From Cohnella sp. GbtcB17 (lineage in GTDB: Bacteria > Bacillota > Bacilli > Paenibacillales > Paenibacillaceae): a DNA stretch of 47,039 bases. The position numbers and the translations under genes were made by a program. Shown here piece after piece: positions 1 to 8,337 of this stretch. Under the pieces are notes generated by a model that was not told the origin of the DNA, ran no database searches, and saw nothing but the letters and a program-made list of their open reading frames with translations. Numbering within the stretch: position 1 is the stretch's first letter; each line of letters begins with the position of its first letter. The stretch covers positions 1-47,039 of the forward strand of contig NZ_JAGXJW010000062.1 in assembly GCF_019091135.1 (NCBI RefSeq). The letters are read 5' to 3'.

Positions 1-1262
1 AGCCCGGCAAGCCGAGCCCCTACCGGGACCGCTCGCCCGAGGACAATCTCGCGCTGTTTGCGCGCATGAAAAACGGCGAGTTCGCCAACGGCGAAAAGGT
101 GCTGCGCGCCAAGATCGACATGGCGTCGCCGAATGTCAACATGCGCGACCCGGTCATCTACCGGATCGTGCACGCGCATCATCACAACACGGGGGACGCC
201 TGGTGCATTTATCCGATGTACGCCTTCGCGCATCCGCTCGAGGATGCCATCGAAGGCGTCACCCACTCGATCTGCACGCTCGAATTCGAGGATCAGCGCC
301 CGTTCTACGATTGGGTCGTCGCCGAGTGCGAGATGCCCAGCGTGCCGCGCCAGTACGAGTTCAACCGCCTGAACCTGACCAACACAGTCATGAGCAAGCG
401 CAAGCTCAAGCAGCTCGTCGACGAGAAGGTCGTGGACGGCTGGGACGATCCGCGCATGCCGACGATCTCCGGCCTTCGCCGCAAAGGGTACACGCCCGAG
501 GCGATCCGCGCCTTCTGCCGCGAGATCGGCGTCGCCAAGAGCTACGGCGTCGTGGACGAGCGCATGCTCGAGCACTTTATCCGCGAGGACCTGAAGCTCA
601 AGGCGCTGCGCACGATGGCCGTCCTGCGGCCGCTCAAGGTCGTCATCACGAACTATCCCGAAGGACAGACGGAATGGCTCGACGCGGAGAACAATTCCGA
701 GAACGAAGAGATGGGCAGCCGCAGCATTCCGTTTTCCCGCGAGATCTATATCGAGCAGGACGACTTCATGGAGGTGCCGCCGGCCAAGTACTTCCGCCTG
801 TTCCCGGGCAACGAGGTGCGCCTCAAGCACGCTTACTTCATTAAATGCGAGAAAGTCGTCAAAAACGAAGCCGGCGAAGTCGTCGAGCTGCGCTGCACGT
901 ACGATCCCGAGACGAAGAGCGGCTCCGGCTTCACCGGCCGCAAGGTCAAGGGCACAATCCATTGGATCGAGGCGGCGCACGCCGTGCCCGCCGACTTCCG
1001 CCTCTACGAGCCGCTCATAATGGACGAATCGGACGAGGACGACGCGGAGGACAAGACGTTCCTCGAACGTATCAACCCGCATTCGCTCGAGACGCTGTCC
1101 GGGTTCGTCGAGCCCGGCATGAAGGACGCGGCCACGCAGGAGAAATTCCAGTTTTTCCGTCACGGCTACTTCAACGTCGATCCGAAGGACAGCGTGCCGG
1201 GGCGGCCGGCGTTCAACCGGATCGTGTCGCTCAAGAGCTCCTTCGACGCCGCCAAAGCCTGA
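1..1262 (+). CDS. glnS: Glutaminyl-tRNA synthetase, 5' end missing
   Basis: GlnRS charges tRNA-Gln with glutamine in the cytoplasm. About 420 codons are visible; the frame is open from base 3, and the start with the HIGH motif lies outside the window. The fragment begins in the catalytic domain (SPYRDRS, then NLALF) and follows the E. coli enzyme closely: LRAKIDMASP, MRDPVIYRI, WCIYPMYAF, a KMSKS-like loop VMSKRK encoded near 387-404, then GWDDPRMPT and the C-terminal anticodon-binding beta-barrels (EMGSR, RKVKGTIHW). Length and C-terminus look normal. Many Bacillota lack GlnRS and make Gln-tRNA by GatCAB transamidation, so its presence is a lineage marker; whether gatCAB is also present cannot be seen here. 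A terminator follows at 1301. Confidence 0.97.
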   Translation, partial: PGKPSPYRDRSPEDNLALFARMKNGEFANGEKVLRAKIDMASPNVNMRDPVIYRIVHAHHHNTGDAWCIYPMYAFAHPLEDAIEGVTHSICTLEFEDQRPFYDWVVAECEMPSVPRQYEFNRLNLTNTVMSKRKLKQLVDEKVVDGWDDPRMPTISGLRRKGYTPEAIRAFCREIGVAKSYGVVDERMLEHFIREDLKLKALRTMAVLRPLKVVITNYPEGQTEWLDAENNSENEEMGSRSIPFSREIYIEQDDFMEVPPAKYFRLFPGNEVRLKHAYFIKCEKVVKNEAGEVVELRCTYDPETKSGSGFTGRKVKGTIHWIEAAHAVPADFRLYEPLIMDESDEDDAEDKTFLERINPHSLETLSGFVEPGMKDAATQEKFQFFRHGYFNVDPKDSVPGRPAFNRIVSLKSSFDAAKA

Positions 1263-1300
1263 TCCGAAGCGCCGCTTTGGCGCATCCATATCCCGATCCA

Positions 1301-1333
1301 GCCCCTTCGCCGCAGCCGCGGCGGGGGCTTTTT
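1301..1333 (+). terminator. Intrinsic terminator after glnS
   Basis: A GC-rich stem (GCCCC, 2-nt bulge, CGCCGC, loop AGCC, GCGGCG, GGGGC) is followed directly by five T. It ends the glnS transcript 39 bp after the stop codon. Confidence 0.85.
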
Positions 1334-1367
1334 CACTCAGCCGGTCCTATCAAAAAGGAGGTTCATT

Positions 1368-2771
1368 ATGTCCCGCAACAAAGTCATCCGCGCGCCGCTG
1401 TCTCTACCCCTTCAATCGCTGCGCGCCGTCGCCATATCCGCTGCAGCGATCGCGCTTCTGGCCGGCTGCGGCGGCCCATCGGGCTCGGCCTCCCAGACCG
1501 CGCCGGCGAGCCCTTCGGTCTCGGCGCCGGCGGCCACGCCTGGCGCATCCCCTTCCGCATCTCCGTCGCTCGAGCCTTCGCCATCCGCGTCCGCTTCCTC
1601 CTCCCCCTCTGCGTCCGCTTCGCCTACCGCCAAGCCGACGGAAGGCTCCGCTTCTTCCGATCCGATCAAGGATCGGATCGCAAAAATGAGCCTTGAGGAG
1701 AAGGTCGGACAGATGATTCTGGCCGGCTTCGAAGGCACCGCGGCGCCGGATGCCTCGACGCTGCGAATGATCCGGGAAGACCGTATCGGCGGCGTCATTC
1801 TGTACAAAGACAACATCGCGGACGCGTCGAAAACGGTCAAGCTCATCAACGCGATCAAAGCAGCGAACGTCAAGGCGGGCAACGCGCCCATCTTCGTCAG
1901 CGTCGACCAGGAGGGCGGCAAGGTGAGCCGCCTTCCGTCCAGCTACAAAAAGATTCCCGAGGCGGCCGTCGTCGGGAAAACCGGCGACGAAAAGCTGGCG
2001 ACGCGCATGGGCGAGCTGCTGGCGCGCGAGGTGCGCTCGGCCGGCTTCAACGTCGACTTCGCGCCGGTGCTCGATATTAACAGCAATCCGGACAACCCGG
2101 TGATCGGCACCCGCTCGTTCGGCGGGACTGCCGAGCTGACGACGCGCATGGGTCTGGCCGCCATGCGCGGCCTGCGCGAGGAAGGCGTCGTTTCCGTCGT
2201 CAAGCATTTTCCCGGCCACGGCGATACGGCGGTCGATTCGCATCTGGACCTGCCCGTGCTGAACAAGACGGCCGACCAGCTGGCCAAGCTGGAATGGGTG
2301 CCGTTCAAGGCGGCGATCGGGGAGCAGGCGGACGCCGTCATGGTCGCGCATATTTTGTTTCCGGAGATCGATCCGGACGCGCCCGCTTCGTTTTCCAAGG
2401 TGATCATCGGTGATCAGCTGCGCGGCAAGCTCGGCTACAAAGGCGTCGTCATCACCGACGATATGACGATGGGCGCGATTGCCAAGCACTACGATCTGGC
2501 GGACGCCGCCGTCAAGAGCGTGTCGGCGGGCAGCGACATTCTGCTTGTCGCGCACGGTTACGACGTCGAACGCAAAGTGTACAAGGCGCTGCTGAACGCC
2601 GTAAAGGGGGGAAAACTGACGGAGGCGCGAATCGACGAGAGCGTTACGCGTATTCTGACGCTGAAGTCGCGCTACAAATTAAGCGATGCGGCGACAGCGA
2701 TGCCGGAGCTGCAAAAGCTGAACGCTGATATCGGATCTTGGCTGGCCGACGTGGCGAACGCGAACCGCTAG
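1368..2771 (+). CDS. nagZ: Lipoprotein beta-N-acetylglucosaminidase, GH3 family (NagZ type)
   Basis: This 467-residue protein is predicted to remove terminal N-acetylglucosamine from muropeptides outside the membrane during cell-wall recycling. A signal peptide ends in the lipobox LLAGC (Cys34), so the mature protein should be lipid-anchored. Residues 40-96 form a low-complexity Ala/Ser/Pro linker. The GH3 domain spans about 97-440, with KHFPGHG at 269-275, the Asp-Ser-His dyad at 280-282 that serves as acid/base in NagZ, and the nucleophile region VITDDMT at 351-357. The start has a strong AAGGAGG 6-7 nt upstream. There is no second C-terminal GH3 domain, as is usual for NagZ-type enzymes. 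A related beta-hexosaminidase specificity is possible. Confidence 0.9.
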   Translation: MSRNKVIRAPLSLPLQSLRAVAISAAAIALLAGCGGPSGSASQTAPASPSVSAPAATPGASPSASPSLEPSPSASASSSPSASASPTAKPTEGSASSDPIKDRIAKMSLEEKVGQMILAGFEGTAAPDASTLRMIREDRIGGVILYKDNIADASKTVKLINAIKAANVKAGNAPIFVSVDQEGGKVSRLPSSYKKIPEAAVVGKTGDEKLATRMGELLAREVRSAGFNVDFAPVLDINSNPDNPVIGTRSFGGTAELTTRMGLAAMRGLREEGVVSVVKHFPGHGDTAVDSHLDLPVLNKTADQLAKLEWVPFKAAIGEQADAVMVAHILFPEIDPDAPASFSKVIIGDQLRGKLGYKGVVITDDMTMGAIAKHYDLADAAVKSVSAGSDILLVAHGYDVERKVYKALLNAVKGGKLTEARIDESVTRILTLKSRYKLSDAATAMPELQKLNADIGSWLADVANANR

Positions 2772-2838
2772 CGGAAGAAGCCGTGCGACAGCCATATCTA
2801 ACTTAAACAATCCGATTCGACAAGGAGGCTCCGGCCGC

Positions 2839-3570
2839 ATGTACCGCATCATGATCGTCGAGGACGACGAAAAAATCGGCGCGCTGCTGCGAGATTATAT
2901 AGAAAGGTACGGCTTCAATACGCATGTCGCGAGCCGGTTCCGCGATCTCGCCGCCGAATTCGAGGACGTGCAGCCCCACCTGCTGCTGCTCGACATCAAC
3001 CTGCCGTACTTCGACGGCTACTACTGGTGCAGGCAGATTCGCCTGCGCTCGAACGCGCCGATCATCTTCCTGTCCGCGCGCTCGGGCGAGATGGACCAGG
3101 TGATGGCGATCGAAAACGGCGGCGACGACTATGTCGCCAAGCCGATCCCGCTCGACCTGCTCATGGCGAAAATCAAAAGCGCGCTGCGGCGCGCCTACGG
3201 CGAATACGCCGGCGGGCAGGCGCAGCCGAGCGCCGACACGGTCGCCGCCGGCGATCTCGCGCTCGACATCGGCCGCAGCGAGCTGTCGTGGCGGGGGGCG
3301 CGGGTGCCGCTGTCCAAAAACGAACGGCAGCTCGCGCACGCCCTGCTCCGCCAGGCCGGCCGCATCGTCTCGCGCGAGGAGCTGCTCGAGGCGCTGTGGG
3401 ACGACGTCCAGTTCGTGGACGACAATACGCTGACGGTTAACGTCACCCGGCTTCGCCGCAAGCTTGAGGAGCTGGGCCTCTGCGGCGCGATCGACACGGT
3501 GCGGGGTCAAGGCTACCGCCTGCGGCCGTACGCAGAAGACAGCGGCGGATCGGCGGCCGTCCATGAGTGA
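2839..3570 (+). CDS. bceR: BceR-type response regulator (OmpR/PhoB family)
   Basis: This 243-residue two-component regulator should activate the adjacent ABC transporter genes when cell-wall-active peptides are present. The receiver domain is residues 1-120, with acidic pair Asp9-Asp10, phospho-acceptor Asp52 in LLDINLP, Ser79 and Lys101. A winged-helix DNA-binding domain follows at about 140-235 (DDNTLTVNVTRLRRKLEELG, GQGYRL). The FDGYYWC segment after the phosphorylation site is characteristic of regulators paired with intramembrane-sensing kinases. AAGGAGG precedes the ATG. The stop overlaps the kinase start by 8 bp, so the two are co-translated. The symbol is by family; the real inducer is unknown. 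Confidence 0.9.
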   Translation: MYRIMIVEDDEKIGALLRDYIERYGFNTHVASRFRDLAAEFEDVQPHLLLLDINLPYFDGYYWCRQIRLRSNAPIIFLSARSGEMDQVMAIENGGDDYVAKPIPLDLLMAKIKSALRRAYGEYAGGQAQPSADTVAAGDLALDIGRSELSWRGARVPLSKNERQLAHALLRQAGRIVSREELLEALWDDVQFVDDNTLTVNVTRLRRKLEELGLCGAIDTVRGQGYRLRPYAEDSGGSAAVHE

Positions 3571-4678
3571 ACGCGACAAGGAAGACAAGGCGCCCTATAC
3601 GTTCAAGGACTACTTCGTCGATCGAATCCCCGTGATCGTCGTCATCGTCGTGGCGGTTGTGCTCGCGCTGTCGTTCGTCCAGCTCCTGCTGTGGAACGTC
3701 GGCCTACCCCTATCCTGGGCCGACGATGCCTACATTGCCCTGCTCGTCGCGCTCGTCATCTCCGTATGGCTCGCCGCCGGCTGGCTGCGGCGCAAGGCGT
3801 TCGCGCGCGAGCTGGCCGAAGCGTGGCGGCAGGCGGCGGCGGGCGAAGCCTCCGCCTCGCTCGCGCTCGCTTCTCCCGTCACGCGCGAGCAAAGGGCGAT
3901 AGCCGAGCTGATGGCGCGGCTGTATACAGTCCACGCCAACGAGCTGAGCGCTTTGCGCCGGCAGCAGGAGTTCCACCGCCACTTCACGGCGCGCTGGGTC
4001 CATCAGATGAAAACCCCATTGTCCGTCATCGAGCTGCTCATGCAGCGGCATCCCGATCCTGCGGGTGCCGCGAGGTCCGGCGATACGGAACGCAGCGTCC
4101 TGGAAGAGACCGACCGGCTGCGGCACGGCCTCGATACGATGCTGCATACGTCAAGGCTGGACAAGTTCGAGCTGGACGCGTCGTTTCGCGCAGTCTCGCT
4201 GTCCGAGATCGCGCGCGCGGTGCTGGGCGAATATAAACGTCCTTTTATCAGGCGCTCGATCTTCCCATCGCTCGAAGGTGAAGCTACGGTGGAGACGGAC
4301 GCCAAGTGGCTTGCATTCATCCTCGGCCAGCTCGTGTCCAACGCGATCAAATACGCCAAAAAAAGCGAAGACCCGCAGCGTCTTCTGATCCGGATCGAAC
4401 AAAGACCGGAAGGGGCGGCGCTGCTTCGCGTGACCGACGAAGGAATCGGCATCGCGGCCGAGGATTTGCCTCGATTGTTCGAGCCCTTTTTTACCGGGAG
4501 CAACGGCCGGCTGACCGGCGAGTCGACGGGCATGGGACTCTACCTTGCCAAGCAAGCCTGCGCGCGGCTCGGCATCGGTTTTCGCATCGACTCCGAGCAG
4601 GGCGAAGGCACGACGGCTACGCTGGAGTTTCGCCCGTCCGGCATCCACCGCTTGAACGGCGAGCGCGGCCGAACGTGA
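3563..4678 (+). CDS. bceS: BceS-type intramembrane-sensing histidine kinase
   Basis: A sensor kinase of 371 residues when started at the ATG that overlaps the response-regulator stop; the longer open frame upstream lies inside bceR and is not used. Two transmembrane helices (about 22-45 and 56-76) enclose a loop of only about ten residues, so the kinase has no real sensor domain and, as known for this family, depends on the partner transporter for sensing. The phosphorylated His147 lies in WVHQMKTPLS, followed by N box SNAIKYAKK and ATP-lid motifs DEGIGI and GMGLYLAK. Genes for its partner ATPase and permease follow after 109 bp. Confidence 0.9.
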   Translation: MSERDKEDKAPYTFKDYFVDRIPVIVVIVVAVVLALSFVQLLLWNVGLPLSWADDAYIALLVALVISVWLAAGWLRRKAFARELAEAWRQAAAGEASASLALASPVTREQRAIAELMARLYTVHANELSALRRQQEFHRHFTARWVHQMKTPLSVIELLMQRHPDPAGAARSGDTERSVLEETDRLRHGLDTMLHTSRLDKFELDASFRAVSLSEIARAVLGEYKRPFIRRSIFPSLEGEATVETDAKWLAFILGQLVSNAIKYAKKSEDPQRLLIRIEQRPEGAALLRVTDEGIGIAAEDLPRLFEPFFTGSNGRLTGESTGMGLYLAKQACARLGIGFRIDSEQGEGTTATLEFRPSGIHRLNGERGRT

Positions 4679-4750
4679 CAACTTTGTAAGGTTCATGCGC
4701 CCGAATTGAAAGCTTAATCGATGGGCCCACCCTCCGGGCGCCGCTATACT
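4678..4750 (+). promoter_or_regulatory. Candidate activator-dependent promoter of bceAB
   Basis: A separate promoter in the 109-bp gap before the ATPase gene is suggested by TATACT at 4745-4750. No acceptable -35 lies 16-18 bp upstream, as expected for a promoter needing an activator. A short perfect inverted repeat, ACAA-CT-TTGT, lies at 4678-4687 and is the best candidate regulator site. It is short enough to arise by chance. Confidence 0.35.
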
Positions 4751-4787
4751 TGAGCTATAAAGACAACAGGCAGGAGGGTTCACCCGC

Positions 4788-5564
4788 ATGCAAGTGCTTA
4801 AAACACAAGGATTGTCCAAAGTATACGGCGCCAAGGGCGGCGTCGCCTACCATGCACTCGACCAGATCGACCTTTCCGTCGACAAGGGCGAATTCGTCGG
4901 CATTATGGGCCCGTCGGGGAGCGGCAAGACGACGCTGCTCAATCTGCTCGCCACGATCGACAAGCCGACGTCCGGGACGCTCGAGATCGGCGGCACGAAC
5001 CCGGTCAGCTTGAGCGAACGCGACATCGCCTTGTTCCGCCGGCGCGAGCTCGGCTTCGTCTTCCAGGACTTCAACCTGCTCGACACGCTTCCGATCAAGG
5101 AAAACATCATCCTGCCGCTCGTGCTCGAAGGCGCGAAGCCGGCGGTCATCGAGCAGAAGCTGCGCTCGATCGCCGAGCTGCTCGGCATTCAAGGCATTCT
5201 GGGCAAGCGAACCTACGAAGTATCGGGCGGCCAGAAGCAGCGCGCGGCGATCGCACGAGCGATCATCCATGAGCCGTCCCTGCTGCTCGCGGACGAGCTG
5301 ACCGGCAACCTCGACTCGAAGTCCGCCAAGGACGTCATGAATGCGCTGCAGGATCTGAACGAGCGCCTGTCCGCGACCGTACTGCTCGTTACGCATGACC
5401 CGTTTTCCGCGAGCTACTGCAAGCGCGTCCTGTTTATCAAGGACGGCAAGCTGTTTTCGGAGATTCGCCGCGGCGTGAACCGGCAGGCGTTTTTCCAGCA
5501 AATTTTGGATGCTTTAAGCGTGCTGGGAGGGAATTTCGATGACATTCCGTTCGCTCGCGCTTAG
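4788..5564 (+). CDS. bceA: BceA-type ABC transporter ATP-binding protein
   Basis: This 258-residue ATPase powers the following FtsX-like permease, which in this family removes peptide antibiotics from lipid II-cycle targets and signals flux to the kinase. Walker A is GPSGSGKTT (41-49), the Q-loop is FVFQDFN, the signature is VSGGQKQR (145-152), and Walker B is LLLADE (165-170). The segment after Walker B reads ADELTGNLD: Leu171 (codon 5298-5300) replaces the nearly invariant proline of DEPT. All catalytic residues remain, so the protein is probably active. GGAGGG precedes the ATG. The last 26 bp overlap the permease gene. Confidence 0.92.
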   Translation: MQVLKTQGLSKVYGAKGGVAYHALDQIDLSVDKGEFVGIMGPSGSGKTTLLNLLATIDKPTSGTLEIGGTNPVSLSERDIALFRRRELGFVFQDFNLLDTLPIKENIILPLVLEGAKPAVIEQKLRSIAELLGIQGILGKRTYEVSGGQKQRAAIARAIIHEPSLLLADELTGNLDSKSAKDVMNALQDLNERLSATVLLVTHDPFSASYCKRVLFIKDGKLFSEIRRGVNRQAFFQQILDALSVLGGNFDDIPFARA

Positions 5565-7494
5565 CAACGTCCGCGGCAACTGGCGCGCGTACAGCGCCTT
5601 TATTTTAAGCAGCGTGTTCTCCGTGCTCATCTTCTACCTTTATGCCGCGTTTCTGCTTCATCCCGACGTTCAGAGCGGCGAGATCAAGGGCGCGCTCCAG
5701 GTGAAGCAAGGCATGCTGGCCTGCGAATTTCTTATAATCATCTTCTCTTTTTTCTTTGTTCTCTACTCGAATTCGGCCTTTATGAAGACGCGCAAAAAGG
5801 AATTCGGCCTGTTCACGCTGTTCGGGATGACGCGCGGCCAGATCCGCAAAATGGTGCTGTACGAGAGCGCGTTCATCGCGGCGGTATCCATCGCGGCCGG
5901 CATCGGTCTTGGCATGCTGTTCAGCAAGCTATTTTTCCTGGCGCTCGGCGCGCTGCTGGACGGCGGAGAGACGATTCGCTTCGCGGCGCCCCCCGCCGCC
6001 CTATGGATGACGGCGGCCGGCTTTTTCGCCCTGTTCATGATCATCACGCTGCTCACGCTCTTTAGGGTCGGCCGCTCCGAGATCGTGGAGCTGCTGCGCG
6101 AAGCGCGCAAGCCGAAGCCCGAGCCGAGCCTGTCCGTTTGGGCCGCCGTCGTCGGCTTCCTGACGCTGGGAGGCGGGTACGCCCTCGCGATGACGATGAA
6201 CGCGCGCTCCTTTCTCTTGCTCACGCTGCCGGTCGTCGGCCTTACCGTCGTCGGCACCTACTTTTTGTACGCCCAAGGCAGCGTTGCGATTTTGCGGCTG
6301 CTCATGCGCCGCAAGCGGTTCTACTACGATCGCACGAACATGCTGTCCGTCTCCCAGCTCGTCTATAAGATGAAGGACAACGCGCGGCTCCTGTTCGTCA
6401 TCACAGTCATGAGCGCGGTCGTTCTGTCGGCCTCGGGCACCGTCTACGTGCTGCAGCAGCTTCAAAAATCGCAAATCCTCGATCATGCGCCGTTCGCGAT
6501 CGGCTTTGTCGAGCGAGGCGAAGGCGCGCACCAGGTCATCGATCCCGCCGAGGTGACGCGGATCGCCCGCGACGACGGCCTGCATATCACCCGTGAGCAG
6601 AAGCTGTCCGGTCTGCTCGGCGAGCGTATCGCGAAGGACGATGCGGCCGCCATAAACAGCCCTCTGGAAGCCATGATCGTGTCCGAGAGCGACTACAACC
6701 GCGAAGCCAAGCTGCTTGGCCGCAAGACCGCGGCTCCGGCAGGCGACGAGGCCGTGCTGATTCTGCCCTATCAAGAAATGGAGAGCTACCGTCCTATCCA
6801 GAACGGTGCGATTCGATTGGCGCTCGGCACGGATACGGTCAAGCTGCAATTGACCGACCAGTATGCGGGGGCGGTCACAAGCCCCGTCTCCTTCGCAACC
6901 TACGTGCTCGTCGTCGACGACGCCAGCTTCGCGCAATTGAGCGCATCGGCGCCTTCCGGGAGCCGGCTCGTCAGCTACGGCTACGAATGGTCGAACTGGG
7001 AGCATAGCGAGGACACGGTAAGCAAAATTGAGAAGGAGATCGATCCGGCGTTCAAATCGCAGGCGCAGACGTACAGAGTGCCGAGCTACGTTTCCACCAA
7101 CCAATCGATCTCGCTGACACTTTTCATCGGCCTGTTCATCTCCCTGCTGTTTTTTATCGCGATGGGCAGTCTCATCTACTTCAAGCTGTTCACGGAGCTG
7201 CAGGACGATCAGGCCCAGTTCAAGGCGCTGTCCCGTATCGGCATGACCGCCGCCGAGATCAGGCGCATCGTCGTCACGCAGGTCGGCCTCGTCTTCCTCA
7301 TCCCCTGCGTCGTCGGCAGCGTACACGCCCTGTTCGCCATCCAGGCGCTCGGCAATCTGCTCGGCAGCCCGATCCTCAAGTACGCAGCCGTTGTATTCGG
7401 CATCTACCTGGCCATGCAGGCTGCCTACTTCGCCGTCACCTGCGCCACCTATTTGCGGAGCATCCGCAGCGGCGGCCGCACGGCGACCGAATAA
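5539..7494 (+). CDS. bceB: BceB-type ABC transporter permease
   Basis: This 651-residue permease has the layout of the BceB family: a first membrane helix near 17-38, FtsX-like helix groups, a large extracytoplasmic domain at about residues 310-530 that is the ligand-binding part in this family, and final helices from about 535. The segment KTRKKEFGLFTLFGMTRGQIRKM is typical of FtsX/BceB cytoplasmic loops and recurs in weaker form near the C-terminus (FKALSRIGMTAAEIRRI). The ATG has GGGAGGG upstream and overlaps the ATPase gene, indicating coupled translation. It completes the regulator-kinase-ATPase-permease unit. The peptide recognised cannot be predicted from sequence. Confidence 0.9.
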   Translation: MTFRSLALSNVRGNWRAYSAFILSSVFSVLIFYLYAAFLLHPDVQSGEIKGALQVKQGMLACEFLIIIFSFFFVLYSNSAFMKTRKKEFGLFTLFGMTRGQIRKMVLYESAFIAAVSIAAGIGLGMLFSKLFFLALGALLDGGETIRFAAPPAALWMTAAGFFALFMIITLLTLFRVGRSEIVELLREARKPKPEPSLSVWAAVVGFLTLGGGYALAMTMNARSFLLLTLPVVGLTVVGTYFLYAQGSVAILRLLMRRKRFYYDRTNMLSVSQLVYKMKDNARLLFVITVMSAVVLSASGTVYVLQQLQKSQILDHAPFAIGFVERGEGAHQVIDPAEVTRIARDDGLHITREQKLSGLLGERIAKDDAAAINSPLEAMIVSESDYNREAKLLGRKTAAPAGDEAVLILPYQEMESYRPIQNGAIRLALGTDTVKLQLTDQYAGAVTSPVSFATYVLVVDDASFAQLSASAPSGSRLVSYGYEWSNWEHSEDTVSKIEKEIDPAFKSQAQTYRVPSYVSTNQSISLTLFIGLFISLLFFIAMGSLIYFKLFTELQDDQAQFKALSRIGMTAAEIRRIVVTQVGLVFLIPCVVGSVHALFAIQALGNLLGSPILKYAAVVFGIYLAMQAAYFAVTCATYLRSIRSGGRTATE

Positions 7495-7509
7495 CGCAGC
7501 TGCACTCAA

Positions 7510-7549
7510 AGCGCCCCTCGGCATCGCGTCCGAAGGGCGCTTGTTTTTT
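7510..7549 (+). terminator. Intrinsic terminator after the bce module
   Basis: The stem AGCGCCCCTCG / CGAAGGGCGCT is followed by TTGTTTTTT. It ends the + strand transcript and overlaps the last codons of the convergent - strand permease gene by about 2 bp. The other strand has only a short T-run. Confidence 0.85.
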
Positions 7550-8333
7550 AGCTTCGCATCGCCAGCGCGTTGCCGGAAGCGTACCGGGCAAGACCCGCCC
7601 GGAAAAGCAGCGCACCGAAGGCGGCAAAGAACGCGGCGGCGCCGAAAGCGGCGGTGGCAAACGCCGGATTAAAATCGCGCATAAGTCCGATCGGCATATA
7701 ACCGATAAAGCCGGCGGGTACGACCGTGAACAAAATGATCTTGGCGGCGCCGCGGAAGATGCCGGTCGGATAAGTCGTCAATGCAATAAAGCTGCCGAAT
7801 ACCTGGCCGGCAATGCCTTCTGCATTGCCGATCCAAAAAGCGAGCGAGCCCGCGACCACCATGACGCCGATAAACAAAACGCCGGAAACGAACAGCGCGC
7901 AGGCGAACAGCAAGCAGCCTCTCGGCGTAAGCTCGCCGACCCACAGGAAGACGATGATGCCGAAAATAAAATCGCCTGCGCCCGTCACCGACATGCGACT
8001 CGTCAGCACGTTCAGCAGCACGGGCTTCGGTTGGGACAGGTAGACGTCCAACTGGCCGGACGAGACGATCGCGGCGATACGCGGAAAGTTGCCGAACAGC
8101 ACGCTCGCCCACCCGAAGCCGCCTGCGGACACCGCCCACAGCAGCATGACGTCTCCCATTTCCCAGCCGCTCACGACCGGAAACCGGCCGAAAAACAAAT
8201 ACCAGAAAAACAGCCAAATCATATTGTTGACGAACATCATGCCCGCCAGCAAAAAGAAGCTCAGCCGGTATTCCAGCGCCGAAGCGAGATTGACCTTCCA
8301 GCTCGCGAGCAGGAAGCGAGCCGTGCCGGACAT
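7548..8333 (-). CDS. ABC-2 type transporter permease, COG3694 type
   Basis: This is a 261-residue membrane protein when started at the ATG 4 bp after the stop of the upstream permease, with GGGGGG in front. A longer frame up to 8438 runs inside that gene and is unlikely. Hydrophobic helices lie near 25-50, 55-80, 105-130, 140-175 and 225-250. RLSFFLLAGM near the start and YPTGIFRG plus FIGYMPIGL towards the end are features of the uncharacterised permease family COG3694 (DUF990-like), encoded with COG4587 and COG4586 proteins. It is the last gene of the riboswitch-controlled operon. The substrate is unknown. Confidence 0.85.
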   Translation of the reverse strand: MSGTARFLLASWKVNLASALEYRLSFFLLAGMMFVNNMIWLFFWYLFFGRFPVVSGWEMGDVMLLWAVSAGGFGWASVLFGNFPRIAAIVSSGQLDVYLSQPKPVLLNVLTSRMSVTGAGDFIFGIIVFLWVGELTPRGCLLFACALFVSGVLFIGVMVVAGSLAFWIGNAEGIAGQVFGSFIALTTYPTGIFRGAAKIILFTVVPAGFIGYMPIGLMRDFNPAFATAAFGAAAFFAAFGALLFRAGLARYASGNALAMRS

Positions 8334-8337
8334 TCGT

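Noticed and set aside
1404..2555. 383-codon - strand frame opposite the GH3 lipoprotein gene
   Set aside because: Contains long Arg/Gly runs derived from the Ser/Pro linker; not a protein.
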